From: Zygnema cylindricum
Lineage: Eukaryota > Streptophyta > Zygnematophyceae > Zygnematales > Zygnemataceae
Direction: 5' to 3'
Assembly (NCBI GenBank): GCA_037447655.1
Contig: JBBHKE010002952.1
Location: 391,622-436,141, forward strand
Length of the DNA: 44,520 nt
The translations under genes were made by a program, and so were the position numbers. Below, piece by piece: positions 22,603 to 33,269 of the stretch; the first letter of the stretch is position 1, and every line of letters begins with the position of its first letter. Below the pieces are notes generated by a model, which saw nothing but the letters and a program-made list of their open reading frames with translations, was not told where the DNA came from and did no database searches.

Positions 22603-22827
22603 CACAATGTATCGCAATTAATGTTTAATGTTAATGTTTTCTTCGCCACTTAAAACATTTTTTCTTCGTACACACTCGTCCGATTTTAATTTTTGAGACC
22701 GCCAATTGGAAGCTAAGAATCTTGCCTTTCAATAGCAACCGTTAGATCCACAATCTAAAAAGTGTATGCAGAGAAAAGATATTATGAGTGGCGAAAAAAA
22801 CATTAACATTAATAGCGATTCGCGGTG
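22603..22827. mobile_element. TA-target MITE, 225 bp class, in the spacer between the 724-bp repeats
   Basis: Left CACAATGTATCGCAATTAATG after TA; right TTAATAGCGATTCGCGGTG before TA (22828-22829). That right-hand TA is also the start of TAGTGTTGTGTAGCG, a hAT-type end, so the MITE apparently inserted into the terminal TA of a hAT fragment. Confidence 0.85.
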
Positions 22828-22887
22828 TAGTGTTGTGTAGCGACAGGGTTCTGCCGATAAACAATATGTATCTTTTTTTGGCTTGCA

Positions 22888-23611
22888 GTTAAAAATGTTG
22901 TAAAAGTTGAGGAATGAAGATTCCTTTGAAGATCCGGCGGATCATAAGATCCAGACCAGTACTGAAAAGATAATCCGTTTCTGCGTTTCCTGGCGATTAT
23001 TATGGCCGTTCAATAACCTTTATTGAAGGGAAACACTTCTGGAAGAAGCAATTTTTACATTTTTACTATTTTTACTAGCCCAAAGTTAACGTCAGCAGGT
23101 ACAAGTCGTCCAGATTTGGTACATAGCTGGTACATATTGACGGCAAATATTGACTTTCAAAATGTGCACCGCGCATCGTTGTTAGTGTCAAAGTTTAAAT
23201 AGTGTGTAAGTAAATATACCGTCATTTAGTGTTGGGTATCGGGTAGTTTCATATCGCGATAATTTCGATATTCGATATATTGAATATCGATCGAGCAGAT
23301 TCCTCGGTATATCGTACCGGGACCAACATAAATTATCGCGATATATATCGCAGAAATTGCGTGTCCGTACAGTCATAGTACGGAAAACCGTATGAAAAGG
23401 CGTACGGGGAATCGTACGGAAAATCGGGGGGGCGGGGGTTTTTTAAATATATAAAAAAAAATTCATTTTCGATATATCGTCGATACGATATATCGGCGAT
23501 TTATCGCGATAATTTGGTTTTCGATATATCGAAGCAATATATCGATTATCGGGTACCTGAAATTTGATATATATCGAATATCGGCAAAAGGTCCTCGATA
23601 CCCAACACTAC
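22888..23611 (+). repeat. 724-bp direct repeat, unit 2
   Basis: The second unit continues without a break into the right half of the outer MITE, so this is the ancestral arrangement. Unit 1 is the added piece. Confidence 0.93.
23227..23610. mobile_element. 384-bp non-autonomous hAT element (second copy at 21969-22352)
   Basis: Inverted ends TAGTGTTGGGTATCGGG and CTCGATACCCAACACTA. The 8-bp target duplication CCGTCATT lies at 23219-23226 and 23611-23618. The interior is a chain of ATATCG palindromes. In the 21969-22352 copy the right-hand target duplication is missing because the repeat unit stops there. Confidence 0.92.
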
Positions 23612-24106
23612 CGTCATTGACGCTAATTAAGAATTTAAAAATTTAAAAATTAAAAAAAAAAAGGTTTATTCTAATTTCAGTGTTAACGCTAATTTAAGAC
23701 AACAAAAATGGAAAATTTTCTGTACGATTATATACATTATTATTGTATTCGTACAAAATATAAAAAATTGTACACCGTAGTGAAATTTAAATATCCGTAC
23801 ATGTCAAACTTATTTACATGTCAGACCAATCCCGTTTTTTTAGCGCACGTTCCTATGCGAATGCGTCCAATTTAACTCATTTTTTGTAAAATTTTCATTT
23901 GAAAAGGTACATTTATATACGGTATGATATCGACCGTACACCACGCTATTTAGATCTTATTGAACTTTAGTTCTTTACGCTATTTTGTACAGTACCTCAA
24001 TTAACGCCAAGGAAAAATTAAAATCATGTATCCTATTTGAGGAAAAAAAACAAAATTTTAAGAACCCAAATTAGTGAATTTAACACTAATAACGATGCGC
24101 GGTGTA

Positions 24107-25003
24107 ACGTTTCTACCACACGGCTGGCTAACATTTTATCGTTGGTCTGACCGACATTTTTGTTGTGAAATAAGCAAACCAATGTAAGGGCAATTTCCCA
24201 TGTGATAAAGTCAGGGTTTTTTTCTGTCGTTTTCCTCCAAAACTTAGCCCTCAACGAGAAAATACGAAGCCGTACCAAAAAATTGATATTGCCACAGTAC
24301 AATTTGCGTCACTTTGAAACTTTAAATGTACAGCAGTTTGTCGTCTAGCGCGTTTCGACCCACTTTCGCGTCCCTCCCGCTCATCTTCAAACTTCTACTC
24401 AAATCACCTCGCGAGGTGATTTTAACTAAAGTTTCATCAAGCGAACGGATAGGGAGACGTTGCCACACATGTCGTAAGTTTTTTAAAACTTTTTTGCGCG
24501 GAGTACCAACAAAAAAAAAACCACCGCACGTTTTCAGCCTGTGCCTACTTTTTTCCGCGGACTTTTTTCCGTGCAAGGGGCGTGAAGGGGTCTCGAGCAA
24601 CGGATGCCATTTCACAAAAGCGAAAGGCGCCTCTTTCTCTCTCCCTCTCCCACTACCGCGTCTATCTCACAATTCTCGAAATGAAAAGCGACAATAATGG
24701 TGTCAAATGAAAGATCTCTAAAAAATATTACATTTTATTATCTTTGGGCGTATTTGATGGCAAGTAGAGTGAGAAAGGACGAAAAAACAAAATCGGGAAA
24801 CCATGGCACAAAGTTTTAGGATTACTGACGACGACGCTATCATGAGTGAGCATGACGTCAAAATGTCACAAACCCTAAACATCTACAATGTCCAAAAAAA
24901 CTACAGCACAGTGCACGCATACCACTGTTGCTATTTTATAAACGTCATCAATTGCTCTTCAGCGAATCACCCCATCTCCTTCTTCGAAAGCGATAGTTCA
25001 CTC
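24107..25003. other. Copy A sequence between MITE and LINE, no recognised gene
   Basis: Shared with 31855-33270 in copy B. An ATG-started frame (24803-25033) and its B counterpart (33015-33446) are similar at the start but diverge in frame, so they are not a conserved protein. Confidence 0.5.
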
Positions 25004-28000
25004 TTTGAGCCTGCTCCATCCTCCAACCCTTAAAGACATCCTTCCTTTCGTTGAGGTGTATGATCCCCTTGAATCGTTTCATTTGGACCAAGAGGCATTT
25101 ACCATGGCCTTGATCTGCTCCGTCACCTTTAGGGGCGGTCCACCTTGAATGGTTTATGAACTTCTTACCGGTATCTTTCCTCTTAAAACGATCCCAAGGT
25201 TTTCATCTTTTGGAGTGGCTTATGAGATGGATTGCGACCACATTGCTCCTCATGTTATAGCGCTTCTCTCATCGGTGGTCTTATTGTTCTTCCCACCTTT
25301 GCTAAAGGCATCTGCACTATAATAATCAAGGAAATTTTGTATTGTTTGTAGCCTGCGCAGTTTGCATCCAACTCGAAGGGGCTTTCCACGAGCATTAATC
25401 ACCACAACAGTTTGGCGTTGCTACCAAAGGGGGTTTTGTGGCGGTTTTCCATGGTCTTCGAGCTCTTTCGGATCTACGTATAAATAAAAAAAAGCCACAT
25501 CCACTTAGATCCTTCAAGTGGATGTGGCTAACGCATTCAACACCTGTCTTTCGATAAATTCTACTTGCATCGTCTTCCATCAGCCAAATTTTCCATATTG
25601 TTCGTGCGTTTGATTCTTGATTGAGATCTCTTATCTTTCCTCTCCCGGATCCCTTTGGTGATGTTGCCACATTAGATTTTGCGATCAACACTCGGTAGAG
25701 AGATCCTTTAAGAGCACCTCATTTTGCTCTAGCCCACGTTTAAGTTTTAAAGGCATTCGGTACAACTTCCTTTAGTTGTTGTCAAACTCGTGTGTTTTAC
25801 ATGCATAACTTTATATCACCAAGGATATCCGAACCCTTTCTCCCTTGTACGGTCATCAGGGTACGGAGGAAGGAGTGAGCCGGACGAGATTCTTCTATTT
25901 TCTACACTAAGCGGAACGCACTTTATTTCGCGCATAATGGAGGCCGGAAGACCAAGTTATTCCGTCTCACAGATTCCAATTCTGTTACATGGGACCAGTT
26001 TACACCAGCCCTCGTGGGGGGTACATTGTGGATTGCCACGTAAACTTTCGGATTGTTGTATAGATTATGCTGATAGCTGTTAATAGGAATTCAGTTCAAG
26101 TTCAGCTGACTTTTGGTCCATTAATTACCTTCGCTCAAAGTCTAGCACTTTGTGTCCTTCTTAGGACTTTGTCTTATAATAGTGGAACAAATAATAACTT
26201 CCGACCGCGGATCTAGCCGCATTCCAGTGCATAACCTTTTGCCCCAAAGGTAGTACGGGTTAATTTGTCTCCGGTCAGGTCCATTACACTTGCTTGCCGC
26301 TCATTAGCTAGTAGTACAACTGTGAGTTTGGACCTACGACTTGACAAACTTTGATGTATAAGGCACTTGGGGCCGAAGGAGACAGGCTGCTTTCCAGTAC
26401 TGTATCCTGTGAAACCCTCAAAATTTATTGAACAAACCTTTTTTTGGAGAATCTTTGTCTTGTTTGAGTGTTTTGACTTTATTGCCATCTTGGTTTGGAT
26501 CTGTCTTGTTTTGAGATCGTAGTTCGGACGGTTAGTTGGCACTATCCTTCCTTTTGGGCGATCTTTACTTTTGCCATTGAAGTTGAGAAGAGTCCAGTCG
26601 GTTCCGATCTGTGGAAATCGAGGTGTGAAGGAGGATCGTACCCGTCAATGGTGGTACAAATGAATATTTCGTTTTCTCTCTTTGTCAGCTTAGCTTTCCG
26701 AGGTATGTTGAGCTTGCTTTGCTATCATTATTAATTCTATCTTTTATTCCATTTTATGGGGCGAAGTGATATTATAAAATGTGAAAGAACCTATTCTATT
26801 TATTTTTATTATTTTTGCGTGGGAGTTTATTTGGTCCTCTTTGCTAGTTCTTTTTGCTTTGGTGGCGGTCTCGCCGGAACCGTCTTCTATAATCATTTGT
26901 ACCATAACAGTGGGTTTTGAGGACACATTTGGCCGACTTCCAGCGGATCAGCACATAAAATTGGGACACCGGCTTAATTACCAATAACCTTATCCCTTCG
27001 CTGGCCAGGTGGGGAAAGGAAGGGGGAAGAGATATCTTTTCGCCATCCCATGCACACATTCCTATTACATGTCCGATTGTCTCCCCTATTTTGCATGCAT
27101 GTCTATGGGAGGGATGCGGGCAGCAGTGGGCGTAATCATTATTATGGGAAGCATTCGCATTTTGGGGGTTATTTGCAGGACTCTGATGCCGACTACTCCG
27201 GGCAGTAGGCCCTTCTCTCGTGTTTCTCAGCCACGCTTGACATTGTTTATTTCTTTTGCTCGCATATGAGACGCATGTTGCGGACGGCATGACCAAGTTA
27301 TCTCTATCTTTCATCGTTTTGCAAAACAACTTTGTAGAATTGGTGTATCTTTAAACCCTGAGTGTTTGGCTTGGTGCCACTAAGTTTATCTCTTGATTGC
27401 CCCGTCCCCATAGGTTTACGTCTCGCGTCTCAAGAGGAGGGTAATAAAGCTTAAGGTTCCCCCATATGATCTCCTTTTTTTGTTAACTAAGTTGTTACGG
27501 ATGCATTATTGGAAGACCTCTCAAATTGCGAACACCTCCTTAAGCTTTAAGACTCCCAAGTCGCCTTTGCCACCACAACTTGTGATTTTTCTCGACATCC
27601 TATGTACCTCGCTTACAAATTACCTCCACCAACTTTTTTCTTATCTTCTCTCTAAGACTTTGACGACAAGTTTGTTAGTTTGCTAGAGCACCTAATTTGG
27701 CGTGAGGTTTTTTATCGGTTGGATGGAGCATTCGCTCGTCAATAAGACATCCGTGTTCTCAATTGGGCGTCGTACGTGGTTACAAAGTTATTTGACAATT
27801 CATTGCATGTTTGACTAATTATACGTTTGCAATACCTCTATATTTGGATTTGCCTCACCCTCCGCTTATGGGCTCTCCCCATTGTGTTTCTAACCAACAT
27901 ATTGACTCTGAATGGATTCATTCACTTTGTTGCTCATGTTGGGGAGAGCGTAAGTGTTGCCCGTTATTTGGCTATCGGTGCAATTATTGCAATAGGCGTC

Positions 28001-28430
28001 GACGATAACATTTTGAAAGGAAAGACTTATCATTTACTCCCTCCTCTATCTTAGTCCATTGGTCTTAAAAGTCCTTATGTTGACTTGGTTTTCCTCCATT
28101 AGGCGGACCCTGGGCTCACAGCTCCTAGTGAGACCCAGATTTCGTCTAGTGTGACATTTTACACGAGTGTGCCATCGAATGGTGCAACAACTTCCAAAGA
28201 ACGACGATACGCTCAAAGAGACCCCACTCATTTTTTTTGTCACGTTTTCGGGGGAGATTACGACACTTTCGACACGTCTTTTAACAATTTTCTCTATAAT
28301 TGTGCCCAAAAAAACATTTGGATGAAGGGATCTTAAGAATCCTCCAACACGCTTTTTGGTCGAGTGAGAAATATATAAGAAACAAAATAAGGAGACGATC
28401 GAAAGTGGCAATCGCAATTATGTAGTAACG
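25004..28430 (+). pseudogene. Decayed LINE, reverse transcriptase plus C-terminal endonuclease region, copy A
   Basis: Scattered-frame translation matches the LINE at 41708-44520 in order. Near 25013 LHPPTLKDILPF and FHLDQEAFTMAL match its RT start. Near 25520 LQVDVANAFNT is the RT motif with the catalytic Asp. Near 27260 THVADG aligns with ADDTHI. Near 27848 LDLPHPPLMGS, near 28080 VDLVFL and near 28200 KERRYAQRD match the C-terminal part. It has many stops, is split by the ~1.47-kb insertion and has a ~350-bp deletion relative to copy B. Confidence 0.85.
25778..27243. other. ~1.47-kb unidentified insertion inside the copy A LINE
   Basis: Copy B reads straight through this point (TCGGTACAACTTCTCCTAGATGTTTATTTC near 34070-34095, split here by position) with continuous LINE homology, so A gained the DNA. 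Edges TGTCAAACTCGTG and CGCTTGACA are loosely inverted. Open frames up to 161 codons (26844-27329, minus) show no domain I recognise. Confidence 0.6.
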
Positions 28431-28660
28431 AGTAAAGTAGACGGGTTGGATTTGGGACAAGAAAAAAAATATTTGAAAATCCTTTCTTTTTACTACTTGC
28501 CGCTATTTTTTACAACAAATAGAAAAAGAACTTCAGTAAAAGTGAGATTAGGAAGCCATGGCGAAAGGTTGAATAAGATCGTCCAAAAATGGAATCAATG
28601 GTACATCATTTTATTTAGATTTGAACAAGTCTGAGGTAAAGGTACTTTTTGGCCTTAATG

Positions 28661-29565
28661 TTGTTAATTCGTACCGGGTTTGTATAGAATTTGTACTTTT
28701 TGTAATTGTTGACGTAGATTCTACACCAATTAAAAATCACAAGGGTGTGTCCTGATGTGCCAAAGTAGTGGTTTTTTTGTCGTTTTCCTCAACAATTTAG
28801 CGTCGTATTGATAAAAGTATATGAAATTCTGTGGTCTCCATTGACCCACAGAATGAGCAGCGTATGTAAAGCCTCTAGGATAATATTTGCCCCTTCTACT
28901 TTCCCGCTGAATAAGCGCCGCCCAGGCACACAAATATTCTGACCACTCTCACCCTTGTGAGGACAAGACTCCCCTGAGTCAAACGCAAAAAGAATCACTG
29001 AATTTGCTCACCCGAGCAGTAAGTTATGGCTGGTCAAAGATGACCTTTATAGTTACAAGCTCTCTTAGAGAGAGAGGTACCTAAATATTACTAAGTCTCG
29101 GTCTGCCTACTCACGACTACCTACTATTAAACCCTAGTCCAATAGAAACACTATAAAGTACAAGAAAGTACAATGANNNNNNNNNNATTAATCATACCCT
29201 TGACAAAATCGCAATTATTAATATAAAGGCCACGTTCACTCCACCTGTTAAAACTTGATGTTTTTAATAATGACAATTCTTTTTTAGTCAATCGCCATAA
29301 TCGTGATAAAACATCACAACACATAGCCATTTTTTGAATAGCGCTATTGTGGCTATGGCTATCAATAGCCAATAGCTTGCCAGTCGCCAGGGCTATATAA
29401 ACATGAAAGACATGAAAGACAGGCCTCACGAAAGACAGGCCATTGAAAGCACTCCGGACAGAAAGTACAGAAAGTACAAATATATCGGGACCGCTGACCG
29501 TTCGATAACCGATAACTATCGGTATCGGTGTTATCGCGATAAGTTTTTTACCGATACACAACACT
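28661..29565. other. Spacer between duplication copies, with 10-N gap and hAT-like pieces
   Basis: 29177-29186 are N. AATAGCGCTATTGTGGCTATGG with the facing CAATAGCC near 29335-29385 looks like hAT terminal sequence. 28930-29160 has motifs that could be LTR remnant, which I cannot support further. There is no gene. Confidence 0.5.
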
Positions 29566-29566
29566 A
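29487..29566. mobile_element. Right-end fragment of a hAT-like element at the left edge of duplication copy B
   Basis: GTTCGATAACCGATAAC through CCGATACACAACACTA matches the right part of the element at 13332-13820. Its terminal base is where homology to copy A begins. Confidence 0.75.
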
Positions 29567-30050
29567 CAAAATAGTGCTAATACCGCTAACTGATTTTTTC
29601 TTAACAGTAATAATTTTTGTAGTTCAAAATTGTCCACCTCACTTGCACCGGAAATATAATTATTAACGCTAAAACAGTTCCCATACTAATTATTTTTTAC
29701 CACTAGTAGCCATTCACAGTGTACCTCACTCCAAGCACATTGCACAATACATAAATATGCTTGAAACTCTCCAACTACCTCACTCCGATACTTGCAAGAG
29801 TCGCATGGTATACAGACGATTTTCAATTGAAACTATGACTGCAATATTCTGCGGCCCAAAAGTTGGAATTATAAATAAACTGATTCTTACTTAGTATATA
29901 ACTAAGCTTTCTATGACAAGCACAGCTATGTTCTGAAAAACAAAGCAAGATGACAACACGAGTTCATAACGAGTTCCCCTCTCTCCCTCTCACTCTCTTT
30001 CCCCTCTCTTCCTCCCTCACTATATCTCCCTCTCCCCCTCCAAGACTTAC

Positions 30051-31478
30051 TCTGTTACAAGGTCTGTGGCACCTTTGTAGCTGATATTACGGGGCTTATC
30101 AACAGCCTCCAAAATAACCTGCAAATTATCAAAATTTAATTTTACCAATTATGAAATAATACTAAAACCTCTTCACATATGAATGTAACACAAAAAAACT
30201 ATAGAAAAAAAGAATTGGTGACATTGTGACTCTAGCCATCTACAAAAAGAGAGAGGAGAAAAGAAAGAGGAGAGGGAGAAAAGAAAGGGAGAAAAAAGAG
30301 AGAATGAATGAAAACTCACTTCAGCACCATTCTTGCAGTTTCTGAAGCTTAACAAAATCAGATACAGAAAAAGAGAGGGGAAGGAAAAGAAGGAAGCATG
30401 AAAAGAGACGGGAAGGAAAAAAGGGAGGGAGAAAAAAGAGAGGGGGGAAAAAGAGGGAGGAGGAAAAAAGAGAGAAGGAGAAAAAGAGAGGGGGATAAAA
30501 AGGAGGGAGGGAATGTAAACTCACTTCAGCACCTTTCCTTGCAGCAGTTTCCGCAGCCTCCACGAGATCAGCTACAGGAACACTTCCTGTTTGGACCGCT
30601 CCGACTCGAGAAACAGTCTGAGAAGATGTGGAAGATGCAAAAATCTGAAAACCAGTACATTTCAGTTTAGTGCGCACGGAATGCGTAGACTGTGTATAGC
30701 GCACATAAAATGCGTCTAGTGCGTTAAGATGTGGTTTAGTGCGCATGGAGATGAGCTTAGTGCGATTTCAGTGCAAGAGAAATGAATGGTTAAATTAGAT
30801 GAATGTACCTTATTGACGTGTCATGGAACGACCTCTCACGTGCCAAATGTTTCTAAGGACTTTAGCATGGTCTTCTAGGCTTCTAGGGTTTTCTTAGGAT
30901 TAGATTATTGCATGCATGCACTCTAAACTAGGGTACATTTTCTAAGGACTTTTTAGGATTCTTTCATTGTTTCTTAGGGTTTTTTAGGGTTAATTTACTG
31001 CCTCCAGTTTAAAAATATGGTACATGACAGTACACTACCCATCACTATTAGAGTTAACCGCTTTCCTTTGGGAGCATGTTCTTATGAAGCTAAATCAAAA
31101 AACGGTGTTACCAACACTAACTAGTTCAGTGGCTCATAACGAGCCACGTCGCAAACATTAATGTAGTGTAGTTAATTGTAATAAAGTGTTAACGCTAATA
31201 AATAGTTCACTTACTCTATTAGGGGTGGGCAGTGCAGCTCTGCTGCAATTTTTTTTTCTTGTATTACTGACAGGAGCTTCTATATTTCGTCCTGATCTTG
31301 AGCTCCAGTTACACCTTTGATCACTAAACAATGATGGCAAATCTGATTTGCATTTTGAGGAGAGGAGGACGGCATTTCCTTGTAAGCCAGCTTCAGTATT
31401 TAATTTAGAACTTGCAGAGGAGGCACATACAGAAGAGTAAGTGGCGGTGCACTGGATAAAGCTGGTGGTGGAAGCCAT
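30051..31478 (-). pseudogene. Truncated IMPL1 copy: exons 1-3 only
   Basis: Exons 31478-31215 (88 codons), 30644-30525 and 30118-30051 correspond to IMPL1 exons 1-3 with the same phases and splice signals. Exon 1 is two codons shorter, has several substitutions and remains open. Everything downstream of mid intron 3 is missing, so the metal-binding GEEGG and DPLDGTT segments are absent and no active enzyme can result. If transcribed, it could give a transit peptide joined to a short stub. Confidence 0.9.
31033..31168. mobile_element. Possible TA-target MITE in truncated IMPL1 intron 1 (copy of 20861-20996)
   Basis: TA then CACTACCCATCACTATTAG; right end AATGTAGTG before TA. It was inherited through the segmental duplication. 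Confidence 0.5.
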
Positions 31479-32096
31479 GGCTGATTTCCTTGCATGAAAA
31501 GGTTGCCACGAAATTGAGTACCTCCAAATCTCCAATATACTGTACACAATATCGCGTCTTAGTAAGAGCTAAAAATGTTGTAAAAGTTGAGGAATGAAGA
31601 TTCCTTTGAAGATCCGACGGATCATAAGATCCAGGCCAGTACTTTGAAAAGATAATCCGTTCCGCGTTTCCTGGCGATTATTATGGCCGTTCAATAACCT
31701 TTATTGAAGGGAAACACTTCTGGAAGATGCAATTTTTACTTTTTTACTTTTTTACTATTTTTACTAGCCCAAAGTTTACGTCAGCAGGTACAAGTCGTAC
31801 AGATTTGGTACATAGCTGGTACATATTGACGGCAAATATTGACTTTCAAAATGTAACGTTTCTACCACACGGCTGGCTAACATTTTATCGTTGGTCTGAC
31901 CGGCTTTTTTGTTGTGAAATAAGCAAACCAATGTTAAGGGCACTTCCCATGTGATAAAGTTAGGGTTTTTTTCTGTCGTTTTCCTCTAAAACTTAGCCCT
32001 CAACGAGAAAATCCACAGCCGTACAAAAAAATTGAAATTAACACAGTACAATTTGTGTCACTTTGAAACTTTAAATAAACTGCAGTTTGTCGTCTA

Positions 32097-32623
32097 CACC
32101 GTCAATCGCTATATAGCAAAATTGTGTTATTAACACTAATCGGGAATTATTATTTTTTGAAAATATATATATATACTAATTTATCCTTAACTGTAAGTTG
32201 GGTTGTCCTGAATAATAAATACCCGCCTTTTCGATGTCTACAGTAATATGTGAATCCGTACAAGATCTGACAATTCGTACGCCGTCGCGCTGTTCACACG
32301 TTCGACGGACGAACATATGAGAACGTGATTTTTGTCGAGGAGTTTGCATCTCTTTCTTCCAGTGCACATTCACATGTGTGCGCAATAATGTTAAGTGTCT
32401 TTTTATGCCTATGTAATTCAAAAAGTACCATTTCATACGGAAATATTATGTCCGTACGCCACACTATTTCCATTGAAGCGTACTTTCATTATTAGCGCAA
32501 ATTTGAGAAAAACACCTAATAAGAATAATGGAAAAAATAGAATTATGGATTGTATTTCGGGTTTTTTTTTTTGAAAAAAGGGCACCGAATTGGCGTTGTA
32601 TACTCTAATAGCGATTGACGGTG
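32097..32623. mobile_element. TA-target MITE, 527 bp, present only in copy B
   Basis: Left CACCGTCAATCGCTATATAG and right CTAATAGCGATTGACGGTG with TA at 32095-32096 and 32624-32625. The empty site in copy A reads TTTGTCGTCTAGCGCGTTTC (about 24338-24357). This is the cleanest proof of a TA duplication in the window. Confidence 0.95.
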
Positions 32624-33269
32624 TAGCGCGTTTCGACCCTCTTTAGCGTCCCTCCAGCTCATCTTCAAACTTCTACTAAAATCACCTCACGGGGTGATTT
32701 CAACTAAAGTTTCATCAAGTGAACGAATAGGGAGACGTTGTCGCACATGTCGTAAGTTTTTTAAAACTTTTCTGCGCGCAGTACCAAAAAAAAAAACCAC
32801 CGCACATTTCCAGCCTGTGCGTACTTTTTTCCGCGGACTTTGTGTGGAGGGGTCGCGAGCAACGGATGTCATTTCATAAAAGCGAAAGGCGCCTCTTTCT
32901 CTCTCCTTCTCCCACTACCACGTCTATCTCACAATTCCCGCATTGAAAAGCGACAATAATGGTATCAAGTGAAGCTAAAAAAAAAAATTACATTTTATTA
33001 TCTTTGGGCGTATTTTGATGGCAAGTAGAGTGAGACAAACGAAAAAACAAAATCGGGAAACCATGGCGGAAAGTTTTAGGATTAGTGACGTCGACGCTAT
33101 CACCAATGAGCGTGACGTCAAAATGCCACAAACCCTAAACATCTACAATGTCACAAGAAACTACATTATAGTGCACGCATACCACCGTCGTTATTTTATA
33201 AACGTCATCAATTGCCCTTCCGCTATTCACCTTCTTCTTCGAAAGCGACAGTTAACTCTTTGCGCTTGC

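Larger units (their letters stand above)
21909..24104. mobile_element. Composite insertion: ~546-bp TA-target MITE, enlarged by a nested hAT element and a 724-bp repeat
   Basis: Outer ends are CACCGCGCATCGTTGTTAG and CTAATAACGATGCGCGGTG. The empty site in copy B reads CAAAATGTAACGTTTC near 31850-31865, giving a TA target (left TA now TG). The reconstructed outer element is 23167-23226 plus 23619-24104, close to the 11575-12110 element throughout. Confidence 0.9.
19388..28660 (+). repeat. Segmental duplication, copy A
   Basis: Collinear and in direct orientation with 29566-35862. It contains IMPL1 exons 3, 2 and 1 (minus strand), the upstream region and a decayed LINE. Differences from B: A has the MITE at 21359, the composite insertion 21909-24104 and an unidentified ~1.47-kb insertion at 25778-27243, and lacks about 350 bp of LINE sequence kept in B at 34589-34952. 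Confidence 0.93.

Noticed and set aside
28930-29165. Possible solo LTR
   Set aside because: The texture is LTR-like, but I found no matching partner, target duplication or primer-binding site.
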